Below are positions 48,408-56,054 of a stretch of DNA of 56,468 nt, piece by piece. Below the pieces are notes generated by a model, which was not told the origin of the DNA, searched no databases, and saw only the letters and a program-made list of their open reading frames with translations. How positions within the stretch are numbered: the stretch's first letter is position 1; every line of letters begins with the position of its first letter. Position numbers and translations under genes: made by a program. The DNA comes from Amycolatopsis tucumanensis (GTDB lineage: Bacteria; Actinomycetota; Actinomycetes; Mycobacteriales; Pseudonocardiaceae): positions 22,014 to 78,481 of the forward strand of contig NZ_JAKGSD010000040.1 in assembly GCF_021654135.1 (NCBI RefSeq), written 5' to 3'.

Positions 48408-49111
48408 ACAAGGTGATCGTCACCGACCCGCCCCGCGCCGACGGCGACGACGTCGCCGCGCTCGCGGAGTTCGGCGTCGCGACCGTGCACGAGGCGCTGG
48501 GCCGCACGGGCCTGCTCGGCCCGGACCTGCGGCCGATCCAGGACGGCGCCCGCATCGGCGGCACCGCTGTGACGGCCCTGTGCTGGCCGGGCGACAACCT
48601 GATGATCCACGCCGCGGTCGAGCAGTGCCGCCCCGGCGACGTCCTGGTCGTCACGACCACGTCGCCCTCGCGGGACGGGCTGTTCGGCGAGCTGTTCGCC
48701 ACCGCGTTGCAGCACCGCAGGGTGCGCGGGCTCGTCATCAACACCGGGGTGCGCGACGTCGCGGACCTGCGGGCGATGGGTTTCCCGGTGTGGTCGGCCG
48801 CGGTGAGCGCGCAGGGCACGGTGAAGGCGACCGCGGGCGCGGTCAACGTGCCGGTCGTGATCGGCCGGCAGACCATCCGCCCCGGCGACGCGATCCTGGC
48901 CGACGACGACGGTGTGCTGTGCGTGCCGCGCGAACTCGTCGGCGAGGGGCTGCGGGCGTCGCGGGCCCGCGCGGACAAGGAAGAGGCCACGCGGCAGGCG
49001 TTCCGCGCCGGCGAGCTGGGGCTGGACCGCTACGGGCTGCGGGAGAAGCTCGCCGATCTCGGCGTCCGGTACCTGACGGCCGAGGAGTACGCGAAGCTGG
49101 AGCGCGAATGA
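48404..49111 (+). CDS. RraA-family aldolase, 4-carboxy-4-hydroxy-2-oxoadipate aldolase/oxaloacetate decarboxylase-like
   Basis: A 235-residue RraA-fold protein. GVATVHEALGRTGLLGPDLR, the NLMIHAAVEQCRPGDVLVV segment, RGLVINTGVRDVADLRAMGF (Arg-Asp pair of the metal site), VWSAAVSAQGTVKATAGAVN and DAILADDDGVLCVPREL match class II pyruvate aldolases such as LigK/GalC, which split the final intermediate of gallate and protocatechuate 4,5-cleavage to pyruvate and oxaloacetate. GTG 48404 is fixed by GAGGAGG eight bases upstream. It overlaps the GalD-like gene by ATGA. Confidence 0.88.
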   Translation: MNKVIVTDPPRADGDDVAALAEFGVATVHEALGRTGLLGPDLRPIQDGARIGGTAVTALCWPGDNLMIHAAVEQCRPGDVLVVTTTSPSRDGLFGELFATALQHRRVRGLVINTGVRDVADLRAMGFPVWSAAVSAQGTVKATAGAVNVPVVIGRQTIRPGDAILADDDGVLCVPRELVGEGLRASRARADKEEATRQAFRAGELGLDRYGLREKLADLGVRYLTAEEYAKLERE

Positions 49112-50148
49112 GTGTGCGCTGCATGCTGATGCGCGGCGGCACGTCCAAGGGCGCGTACTTCGTCGCCTCCGACCTGCCCGCCGATCCCGCCGAGCGCGAC
49201 GACCTGCTGCTGCGGATCATGGGCACGCCCGACCCGCGGCAGCTCGACGGGCTCGGCGGCGCGCAACCGGTCACCAGCAAGGTCGCCATCGTCTCCCCCG
49301 CCGGGGGCGACCGGGACGTCGACTACCTGTTCCTGCAGGTCGGCATCGAGGATGCGACCGTTTCGGACCGGCAGACGTGCGGGAACCTGCTCGCCGGCGT
49401 CGGCCAGTTCGCCGTCGAGCGCGGCCTGGTGCCCGCCGGCGGCGACCGCACCAGCGTGCGCGTGCGGATGGTCAACACCGACTCGATCGCGGTCGCGACG
49501 TTCGCCACGCCCGGCGGCCGGGTCGACTACAGCGGCACTACGGCGATCTCCGGCGTGCCCGGTACCGCCGCGCCGGTCGAGCTGGAGTTCACCGGCACCG
49601 AGGGGTCGGTGTGCGGCAGCCTGCTGCCCACCGGGAACGTCGTCGACGAGATCGGCGGCATCCCGGTGACCTGTGTGGACAACGGGATGCCGGTCGTCGT
49701 GGCGCGCGCCGCGGACTTCGGGATCACCGGCTACGAGGCGGCGGACGAGCTGACCGGCCTGGCCGGCCGGATTCAGGACCTGCGGCTGGAAGCCGGGAAG
49801 CGGATGGGGCTCGGCGACGTCAGCGGCGCGTCGGTGCCGAAGACGACGCTGGTGGCCGCGCCGCGCGACGGCGGCGCCATCTGCACCCGGACGTTCATCC
49901 CGCTGCGCCCGCACCCGTCGATCGGTGTGCTGGGCGCGGTGAGCGTGGTGACCGCGCTGATGCTGGACGGCGCGGCCGGGCACGAGCTGTTCGCCGCGCC
50001 GCCGCCCGGTTCGCCGGTCGGCGTCGAGCACCCGAGCGGCACGCTGGAGGTCGGCGTCGAACTGGCGCCCGGGCCGCGCGTGGCGCGCTCGACCGTCATC
50101 CGCACCGCGCGGAAGTTGTTCGACGGCACCGTTTTTCCCCGTCCCTGA
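49108..50148 (+). CDS. PrpF-family isomerase, 4-oxalomesaconate tautomerase (GalD)-like
   Basis: A 346-residue PrpF/diaminopimelate-epimerase-fold isomerase. RCMLMRGGTSKGAYFVASDL is diagnostic; DGLGGAQPVTSKVAIVSPAG, TVSDRQTCGNLLAGVGQFAV (Cys-Gly-Asn) and PKTTLVAAPRDGGAICTRTF follow. GalD tautomerises 4-oxalomesaconate in gallate breakdown; PrpF isomerises aconitates. Next to an RraA-like aldolase and an extradiol dioxygenase the GalD-type role is favoured. ATG 49108 overlaps the upstream stop (ATGA). Confidence 0.88.
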   Translation: MSVRCMLMRGGTSKGAYFVASDLPADPAERDDLLLRIMGTPDPRQLDGLGGAQPVTSKVAIVSPAGGDRDVDYLFLQVGIEDATVSDRQTCGNLLAGVGQFAVERGLVPAGGDRTSVRVRMVNTDSIAVATFATPGGRVDYSGTTAISGVPGTAAPVELEFTGTEGSVCGSLLPTGNVVDEIGGIPVTCVDNGMPVVVARAADFGITGYEAADELTGLAGRIQDLRLEAGKRMGLGDVSGASVPKTTLVAAPRDGGAICTRTFIPLRPHPSIGVLGAVSVVTALMLDGAAGHELFAAPPPGSPVGVEHPSGTLEVGVELAPGPRVARSTVIRTARKLFDGTVFPRP

Positions 50149-50166
50149 CAATCCTGGAAGGCACCG

Positions 50167-51132
50167 ATGCCCCACCTCGAACCCTCGCCCCGGCACGAGA
50201 TCGCGCACCTCGGCCACGTCGAGCTGTTCACCCCGGAACCGGAGAAGAGCCTGGAGTTCTTCGTCGACGTCCTCGGCCTGACCGAGAACGGCTCGCGGGG
50301 CGATTCCGTCTACCTGCGCACGTGGGACGACTACGAGCACCACAGCGTCAAGCTGACCGCCGCGAAGACCTCGGGCGTGGGGCGGACCGCGATGCGCGCG
50401 TCGAGCGAGGCCGCGCTGAAGCGGCGGGTCGCGGCGATCGAGGAACGCGGGCTGGGCGTCGGCTGGGCCGACGGCGACACCGGGATCGGGCCGACGTACG
50501 TGTTCCGGGACCCGGACGGGCACGAGATGGAGATCTACTGGGAGACCGAGAAGTACGACCCGCCCGAGCACCTGCGGCCGTCGCTGAAGAACCAGGCCCA
50601 GGCGTACCCGGCGCGCGGGGTGTGCGTGCGGCGGCTCGACCACGTCAACTACCTGGCCCAGGACGCGGCGGCGAACGGCGGCTTCATCTGCGACGCGCTC
50701 GGCGGGCGGGTGACCGAGCAGATCCGGCTCGACAGCGGGGTGATCTCCGGGCAGTGGACGCACTTCGCGCAGAAGTCCTACGATCTGGTCTACACCAACG
50801 ACTGGACACGCTCGTCCGGGCGGCTGCACCACATCGCGTTCGCGACGGACACGCGCGAGGACATCCTGCGCGCGGCGGACATCGCGCTGGACAAGGGCGT
50901 GTTCATCGAGACCGGGCCGCACAAGCACGCGATCCAGCAGACGTTCTTCCTGTACGTCTACGAGCCGGGCGGCAACCGGATCGAGCTGTGCAACCCGACC
51001 GCGCGGCTGATCTTCGCGCCGGACTGGGAGCCGGTGACGTGGACCGAGGCCGAGCGGGCGAAGGGGCAGGCGTGGGGCCTGAAGACGATCGAGTCGTTCC
51101 ACACGCACGGGACGCCGCCCGTGGAGGCTTGA
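50167..51132 (+). CDS. Type I extradiol (VOC-fold) ring-cleavage dioxygenase
   Basis: A 321-residue two-domain vicinal-oxygen-chelate dioxygenase. Domain 1 (about 10-130) starts IAHLGHVELFTPEPEKSLEF; domain 2 (about 155-285) holds the 2-His-1-Glu iron site: His159 in RRLDHVNYL, His221/His222 in RLHHIAFATD, Glu273 in GGNRIELCNP. It should open catechol-like rings next to the hydroxyls (meta-cleavage). Most 4,5-cleavage pathways with GalD and LigK/GalC use an unrelated LigB-type enzyme, so the pairing here is unusual. ATG 50167 follows GGAAGGCACCG and is 18 bp after the GalD-like stop. Confidence 0.9.
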   Translation: MPHLEPSPRHEIAHLGHVELFTPEPEKSLEFFVDVLGLTENGSRGDSVYLRTWDDYEHHSVKLTAAKTSGVGRTAMRASSEAALKRRVAAIEERGLGVGWADGDTGIGPTYVFRDPDGHEMEIYWETEKYDPPEHLRPSLKNQAQAYPARGVCVRRLDHVNYLAQDAAANGGFICDALGGRVTEQIRLDSGVISGQWTHFAQKSYDLVYTNDWTRSSGRLHHIAFATDTREDILRAADIALDKGVFIETGPHKHAIQQTFFLYVYEPGGNRIELCNPTARLIFAPDWEPVTWTEAERAKGQAWGLKTIESFHTHGTPPVEA

Positions 51133-51161
51133 GGCTGTCCGGTTGGGCTGCGTGTTGCGTC

Positions 51162-51191
51162 GGGGCCGTCCCGTTTCGGGGCGGCCCCTTT
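51162..51191 (+). terminator. Rho-independent terminator of the ring-cleavage operon
   Basis: GGGGCCGTCCC (51162-51172) pairs with GGGGCGGCCCC (51178-51188) through one G-T wobble, loop GTTTC, followed by TTTC. Thirty bases after the dioxygenase stop. The remaining 51190-51322 is unusually AT-rich and contains no gene but possible promoter elements (e.g. TTATTCAT at 51302) for the next ORF. Confidence 0.75.
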
Positions 51192-51322
51192 CACTTGCGC
51201 CCAGCCGGAGACGTGAATCTTGTTCAGATGTTTCTGATTATCTGAGGACCGCGATTATTTGCGTTCAAATTGGCTGCTCTAGCGCGGCGAGTCGTTCTGG
51301 ATTATTCATCCGTGACTAGTGC

Positions 51323-51838
51323 ATGATGCCCCGTACGGCCCAGCAGCTCTGGGCCGACATGGAGGCGCGGGCCCTGCGGCAACAGGAGCCCGCGCCTGAT
51401 TCGCCCTGTCCACTCACGATTGGATCGAGACAGAACATGCGCACCCTACCGCGCCACCAGCGACCTCGACGCCATCTGATGCGCGTCCTCCAGCCGTCCG
51501 CGCTGGAGCGCCCAACCGTGCACCAACTGGTGCGCCGATCTGGCAATCCGACCGTCGACGGCGGCGCCCGCCGCCACGCCCAACCGGCCCCCACCGCAGG
51601 GCAACTGCTGCGCCGCAACGGTCGCCCGATGACCGGCCATCACACTGGGGTTGATGGCACAAGCCTGGCCGGGATCGTGGTTCTCAGCGGCTGGTCCGCG
51701 ACGTTCCGGCTGGCCTTCCTGCTCGCGGGCCCGGCGGCCGCGGTGGTGGCGTTGGCGCCATCGTCCCGGGAAGCCGTCGCGTTGCCGCTCGCGGCCGGGG
51801 TCCTGTGGTCGCTGCGGTCCCGATCGCTGACAAGGTGA
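51323..51838 (+). CDS. Hypothetical protein with C-terminal hydrophobic segments
   Basis: A possible 171-residue protein I do not recognise. The first two thirds are polar, basic and histidine/proline-rich (RQNMRTLPRHQRPRRHLMRV, QLLRRNGRPMTGHHTGVDG); the C-terminus has hydrophobic stretches FRLAFLLAGPAAAVVALAP and AVALPLAAGVLWSLRSR that could be membrane helices. Codon usage is less GC3-biased in the first part than in neighbours. No ribosome binding site precedes ATG 51323 or 51326, though an AT-rich promoter-like stretch does. May be real and fast-evolving, or spurious. Confidence 0.35.
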   Translation: MMPRTAQQLWADMEARALRQQEPAPDSPCPLTIGSRQNMRTLPRHQRPRRHLMRVLQPSALERPTVHQLVRRSGNPTVDGGARRHAQPAPTAGQLLRRNGRPMTGHHTGVDGTSLAGIVVLSGWSATFRLAFLLAGPAAAVVALAPSSREAVALPLAAGVLWSLRSRSLTR

Positions 51839-52022
51839 GCCGGGCGCTCCCGGGCCCGGCCCTACCTTCCCGGCCCGGGAGCGCTGGACCAGTGTTCCGG
51901 CTCAGTCGCCGTGCCAACGCCACGGACGCACCAGGACGCGCCCGCATAGCCGGTGCACAGGTTGTTCTGCGGGTGCTCTCAGGCCGGCACGTCACGATGT
52001 GAGCCCGGACAGGAGGACGCCC

Positions 52023-52643
52023 GTGCACGACGACAAGCCCCGCGACGAATCCGCGAGCAGGCCGGCCGGCGATGCGACCACGCCTGCGCAAGCGCCGCCC
52101 GCGGCTCCGGCCGGCGATGCTGCGGCGCCTCCTGCCGCAGCATCGGGCGAAACCGCGCCCACGCAGGCACCGCACGCCACCCCGGCCGAAACTGCGGCGG
52201 GGGCCGCACCTCCCGCCGCAGCCCCTGACGGGACCGCGCCCGCGCAGGCATCGCATGCGGTGCCTGCAGGCGAAGCCGCGCCTACGCAGGCACCACCGGG
52301 CACGCCTTTGGCGACACCTCCCGCCCCAGTCGCCAGAGGGGCCACGCCCGCCCAGGCGGCACACGCGGCTGCCGCCGCGGCCGCTGTTCCTGGCGCGCCG
52401 TCCGGCACTTCTCCTCGGCCCGGGAAGCGCCGCCTGGGGGTGGGCGTTGTGGCGGGGATCGCCGCGGCTGTGCTCGTTCTCGGGGGCGTGGGTGGCTTCA
52501 CGGTCGGGCGGGCGACCGCCGGTTCCGATGACGGCGGGCGTCCCGGCTACGGGCAGTTCGACCGGGTGCCACGCGGCTACGGCGAGCCGCCGGGCTTCGG
52601 GGAGCGCGAGCGCGGGTCGGACAACGGCGGGTCCGACACCTGA
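52023..52643 (+). CDS. Pro/Ala-rich single-pass membrane protein
   Basis: A 206-residue protein. Residues 1-130 are a disordered Pro/Ala/Thr tail with repeats of the APTQAPH/ATPAETAAG/APAQASH type; RPGKRRLGVG precedes one hydrophobic helix (VGVVAGIAAAVLVLGGVGGF), and the last 45 residues (GRPGYGQFDRVPRGYGEPPG) are Gly/Arg/Tyr-rich and probably outside. GTG 52023 is chosen because GGACAGGAGGACGCCC precedes it; GTG 51999 is in frame. No known domain. The layout resembles other actinobacterial linker membrane proteins of unknown function. Confidence 0.65.
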   Translation: MHDDKPRDESASRPAGDATTPAQAPPAAPAGDAAAPPAAASGETAPTQAPHATPAETAAGAAPPAAAPDGTAPAQASHAVPAGEAAPTQAPPGTPLATPPAPVARGATPAQAAHAAAAAAAVPGAPSGTSPRPGKRRLGVGVVAGIAAAVLVLGGVGGFTVGRATAGSDDGGRPGYGQFDRVPRGYGEPPGFGERERGSDNGGSDT

Positions 52644-52717
52644 GTCTGCGCCCCGGGCCCACCGGACCGTCACCACCCGACCTCACGACGCGGCCGACGC
52701 CCTAAACCGGCCGGACC

Positions 52718-52843
52718 GCCGCAAGCCAGCCGCGCCGCCGCAAGCCAGCCACACCCGCCCCAAGCCGGCCGCACCGCCCCAAGCCAGCCGCGCCGCAAGC
52801 CAGCCGGACCGCTCCAAGCCGGCCGCACCGCCGCAAGCCGGGC
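52718..52843. repeat. ~19-bp minisatellite CCGCAAGCCAGCCGCGCCG
   Basis: About seven variants of the unit (GC)CGCAAGCCAGCCGC(G/A)CC lie in a row, varying as CCCAAGCCGGCCGCACC and CTCCAAGCCGGCCGC, right up to the TetR stop at 52844. Length of units 16-20 bp. No coding role seen. Confidence 0.8.
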
Positions 52844-53494
52844 TCAGGACGCGGGCGTCACCGGGGCCATCCAGATCCCCACGATGGCGTCGATCATGCC
52901 GGTCGCCGCGTCGTGCCAGTTCTGCCGCGGCGTCGCGGTTCCGTCGGCGAGGGCGCGCTCCCGCTCCGCGTTCATGTGCACCATCAGCTGGCGCATCATC
53001 GCGCTCCGCTCGGCACGCACCTCCGGCGGCAGCTCCGGCAGGCACCGCTTCAACCCCTCCAGCGTCTTCACCATCGACGGGGACGACAGGGCGTCCTCGG
53101 CGAAGATGTCCCGCAGCGCGGGATCCGTGGTGACCTGCGCGCTGAACCGGGCGAACCACGTCGGGTTTCCCAGCGCCGCCAGGTGTTCCGCGGCCGGCCG
53201 CACCATGCACGCGATCCAGTCGCGCGGGTCGTCGGACTCGCCGGCCTCGGCCACCATCCGGTCGCGGATCCGCTCCATCTCGGCGGTGTGCTTGCGGACG
53301 ATCGCGCGCACCAGGTCGGCCTTCGTGCCGAAGTGGTAGCCGACCGCGGCCGTGTTGCCCTGCCCCGCCGCCTCGCTGATCTGCCGGTTGGACACCGCGT
53401 TCACGCCGTGCTCGGCGAAGAGCCGTTCGGCCGTCGTGAGGATCGCCTCCCGCGTGGCGGTGACGCGATCGGACCGGGCTGTCTTCGTCGTCAT
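52844..53494 (-). CDS. TetR-family regulator of the MFS efflux pump
   Basis: A 216-residue TetR regulator: TREAILTTAERLFAEHGVNA, RQISEAAGQGNTAAVGYHFG (helix-turn-helix) and TKADLVRAIVRKHTAEMERI, with a 150-residue C-terminal domain (WIACMVRPAAEHLAALGNPT, ATGMIDAIVGIWMAP). Met ending at 53494 follows GGCAGGTGGTGACG; the frame to 53557 is unlikely. Divergent from the MFS gene at 53629 and separated from it by a textbook palindrome, so it should repress the pump until a ligand binds. Confidence 0.88.
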   Translation of the reverse strand: MTTKTARSDRVTATREAILTTAERLFAEHGVNAVSNRQISEAAGQGNTAAVGYHFGTKADLVRAIVRKHTAEMERIRDRMVAEAGESDDPRDWIACMVRPAAEHLAALGNPTWFARFSAQVTTDPALRDIFAEDALSSPSMVKTLEGLKRCLPELPPEVRAERSAMMRQLMVHMNAERERALADGTATPRQNWHDAATGMIDAIVGIWMAPVTPAS

Positions 53495-53588
53495 CGTCAC
53501 CACCTGCCGGTCCCAGGACGGGCCAGGCAGCCCGTATCCAGGCATTTTACCGATCACCCGCCTGCGCCCTGACCAGGCCTGTTAGGCT

Positions 53589-53606
53589 AAGTCAATCGAT
53601 TGATTT
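53589..53606. promoter_or_regulatory. TetR operator centred on TCAATCGATTGA
   Basis: TCAATCGATTGA (53592-53603) is a perfect 12-bp palindrome extending to AAGTCAATCGATTGATTT with one mismatched pair (53589-53606). It lies 23 bp before the MFS start and 95 bp before the TetR start, where repression of the pump is expected. Confidence 0.7.
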
Positions 53607-53628
53607 AAACCGACCGGAGGCCCCGGCA

Positions 53629-55302
53629 ATGTCCTCTGCCCCTGCCCGTCACGTGGGCGACCCGGCGCCGCCCGTGGCCCGGACCGGCCGCGTGGTCGCG
53701 GTGCTGGCGTTCACCGGCATCGTCGTCTCACTGATGCAGACCCTGATCATCCCGCTGGTCCCCGAGCTGCCCGGCCTGCTGAGCGCGTCACCGGCAGACG
53801 CCGCGTGGGCCATCACCGCCACGCTGCTCGCCGCCGCGGTCGCCACCCCGACCGTCGGGCGCCTCGGGGACATGTACGGCAAGCGGCGGATGCTGCTGGT
53901 CAGCGTCGTCCTGCTGATCGCGGGGTCGGTGACCTGCGGCCTGTCGAGCAGCCTGGTGCCGATGATCGTCGGCCGCGCGTTGCAGGGCCTGGCCTCCGGC
54001 GTGATCCCGCTGGGCATCAGCATCATGCGCGACGAGCTGCCCGCCGAACGGCTCGGCTCGGGGACCGCGATGATGAGCGCCTCCCTCGGCGTCGGCGGCG
54101 CGCTCGGCCTGCCCGCCGCGGCGCTGATCGCGGAGAACGCCGACTGGCACGTGTTGTTCTGGACGGCTGCCGGCCTCGGCGTGGTCGCGTTCCTGCTGGT
54201 GGTGTCGTTCGTGCCGGAGTCGTCGGTGCGCACCGGCGGGCGGTTCGACCTGCCCGGCGCGCTCGGCCTGTCGGTCGCGCTGCTGTGCCTGCTGCTGGCG
54301 ATTTCCAAGGGCGGGGACTGGGGCTGGGGCGACGGGCTGACCATCGGCCTGTTCGTCGGCGCCGTCGTGGTGCTGCTGGTGTGGGGCTGGTGGGAGCTGC
54401 GCACGAGGGAACCGCTGGTGGACCTCCGCACCACCGCGCGCAGGCAGGTGCTGCTGACCAACATCGCGTCGGTCGTGTTCGGGTTCGCCATGTTCGCGAT
54501 GTCGCTGGTGCTGCCGCAACTGCTGCAGCTGCCGACGGCCACCGGGTTCGGGCTCGGTCAGACGATGCTGATGGCCGGCCTCGTGATGGCGCCGTCCGGT
54601 CTGGTCATGATGGCGACCGCGCCGGTCTCGGCGAAGATCTCCCGGACACGCGGCCCGAAGGTGACGCTGATGCTCGGCGCGCTCGTGGTCGCGATCGGGT
54701 ACGGGCTCGACATCGTGTTGATGGGCGAGGTCTGGCAGCTGCTGATCGCCTCGTGCGTCATCGGCGCCGGGATCGGGCTGTCCTACGGCGCGATGCCCGC
54801 GCTGATCATGTCCGCGGTGCCGGTGTCGGAAACCGCGTCGGCGAACAGCCTGAACACGCTGATGCGCTCGATCGGCACGTCCACCTCCAGCGCGGTCGCG
54901 GGTGTGGTGCTGGCGCAGATGACCGTGTCGCTGGGGCCGGTCACCGTGCCGTCGCAGGACGGGTTCCGGGTGGTGCTGGCGATCGGCGCGGGCGCGGCGC
55001 TGGTGGCGCTGTTCGTCGCCGCGTTCCTGCCCGCGCGGCGCCGGGCCGCGGCCGAACGGAGCGTGTCGGGCACCGTGCGCGGGGCGAGTGGCGCGGCGGT
55101 GGTCACGGTGACCGCGCACCGGGCCGACGGGAGCGTCGCGGCGAGCGCGGCGGCCGGTTCGGACGGCGCCTTCGCGCTGGCGGCGCTGCCCGCGGAGCCG
55201 CTGTCGCTGGTGGCGGTGGAGCACCCGGCGGTGCACGAGACGGTTTCGGTCGGCGCCGGGGTCACGCAGCGGCACGACATCGACTTGGCGGAGCGGGCAT
55301 GA
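53629..55302 (+). CDS. DHA2-type MFS drug exporter with C-terminal carboxypeptidase-regulatory-like domain
   Basis: A 557-residue protein. Residues 20-470 are an MFS exporter of the 14-helix drug:H+ antiporter type (VSLMQTLIIPLVPELPGLLS, GRLGDMYGKRRMLLVSVVLL, GRALQGLASGVIPLGISIMR, LGVGGALGLPAAALIAENAD). From about 478 the chain continues into an 80-residue beta-sandwich (SVSGTVRGASGAAVVTVTAH, GSDGAFALAALPAEPLSLVA) of the carboxypeptidase regulatory-like type, an unusual addition. With an even helix count this domain faces the cytoplasm. ATG 53629 follows CCGGAGGCCCCGGCA. Overlaps the next gene by ATGA. Confidence 0.88.
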   Translation: MSSAPARHVGDPAPPVARTGRVVAVLAFTGIVVSLMQTLIIPLVPELPGLLSASPADAAWAITATLLAAAVATPTVGRLGDMYGKRRMLLVSVVLLIAGSVTCGLSSSLVPMIVGRALQGLASGVIPLGISIMRDELPAERLGSGTAMMSASLGVGGALGLPAAALIAENADWHVLFWTAAGLGVVAFLLVVSFVPESSVRTGGRFDLPGALGLSVALLCLLLAISKGGDWGWGDGLTIGLFVGAVVVLLVWGWWELRTREPLVDLRTTARRQVLLTNIASVVFGFAMFAMSLVLPQLLQLPTATGFGLGQTMLMAGLVMAPSGLVMMATAPVSAKISRTRGPKVTLMLGALVVAIGYGLDIVLMGEVWQLLIASCVIGAGIGLSYGAMPALIMSAVPVSETASANSLNTLMRSIGTSTSSAVAGVVLAQMTVSLGPVTVPSQDGFRVVLAIGAGAALVALFVAAFLPARRRAAAERSVSGTVRGASGAAVVTVTAHRADGSVAASAAAGSDGAFALAALPAEPLSLVAVEHPAVHETVSVGAGVTQRHDIDLAERA

Positions 55303-56054
55303 CCACGACGGCAGAGGTGACGCTCAGCGGAGGGGTGCGCAGCGGGCGGCGGGCGCTGCCGGACGTGACCCTGACGTTGACCGACCGGGTCGGCGCGCAG
55401 GTGGCCCGTGCTCGTACCGCGGCGGACGGATCGTTCCGGCTCGGCGGGCTCGCGCCGGGCAACTACGTGCTGATCGTGGCGCGCGCGGGGTTCCAGCCGC
55501 AGGCGACGGTCGTCGCGGTCGAGGCCGGGGCCGCGCCGCTGGACGTGACGCTCGAACCGGCGACCAGCGTGCGCGGGGTGGTGCGGGACCGGCACAGCGG
55601 GCGGCCGATCGCGACGGCGGCGGTGACGGCCGTGGGCGCGGGCGGGGAGGTCATCGCAAGCACGGTGTCCGATCCGGACGGTGGCTACCGGATCACCGGT
55701 GTCGACGCGGGTGAGATTACGCTGGTGGCGGCCGCGCCGGGCGCCGATCCGGTGGCGACGGTGGTGCCGCTGGGTGGTGGGCGGGAGCACGAGGTCGACC
55801 TGGAGCTGGACACGCACAGCACCCTCACCGGCAGGGTGACCGCCGGTGGCCGCCCGGTCGCCGGGCTGGCGCTGGAGCTGCGGGACGCGTCCGGCCGGGC
55901 GGTGGCCGCGGCGGTGACGGGCGCGGACGGGACGTACCGGTTCGAGCGGGTGAGCGCCGGGCAGTACACGCTGACGAGCGCCGCGGGCCGCCCGGTGGTG
56001 ACGACGATCCCGGCGGACGCCGTGACCGCGGAGCTGGTGCTGGAAGGTCCTTAG
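55299..56054 (+). CDS. Triple carboxypeptidase-regulatory-like beta-sandwich protein
   Basis: A 251-residue protein built of three tandem domains of about 82 residues: about 5-88 (SGGVRSGRRALPDVTLTLTD ... DGSFRLGGLAPGNYVLIVAR), 89-170 (RGVVRDRHSGRPIATAAVTA ... DGGYRITGVDAGEITLVAA) and 171-251 (TGRVTAGGRPVAGLALELRD ... DGTYRFERVSAGQYTLTS). Each has the DG-x-(Y/F)-x-(F/I/L)-x-x-(V/L)-x-x-G turn of this fold. No signal peptide, membrane helix or catalytic domain is present. ATG overlaps the exporter stop (ATGA), so it is made with the pump, whose own tail is the same kind of domain. Function unknown; a cytoplasmic adaptor is inferred. Confidence 0.8.
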   Translation: MTTTAEVTLSGGVRSGRRALPDVTLTLTDRVGAQVARARTAADGSFRLGGLAPGNYVLIVARAGFQPQATVVAVEAGAAPLDVTLEPATSVRGVVRDRHSGRPIATAAVTAVGAGGEVIASTVSDPDGGYRITGVDAGEITLVAAAPGADPVATVVPLGGGREHEVDLELDTHSTLTGRVTAGGRPVAGLALELRDASGRAVAAAVTGADGTYRFERVSAGQYTLTSAAGRPVVTTIPADAVTAELVLEGP

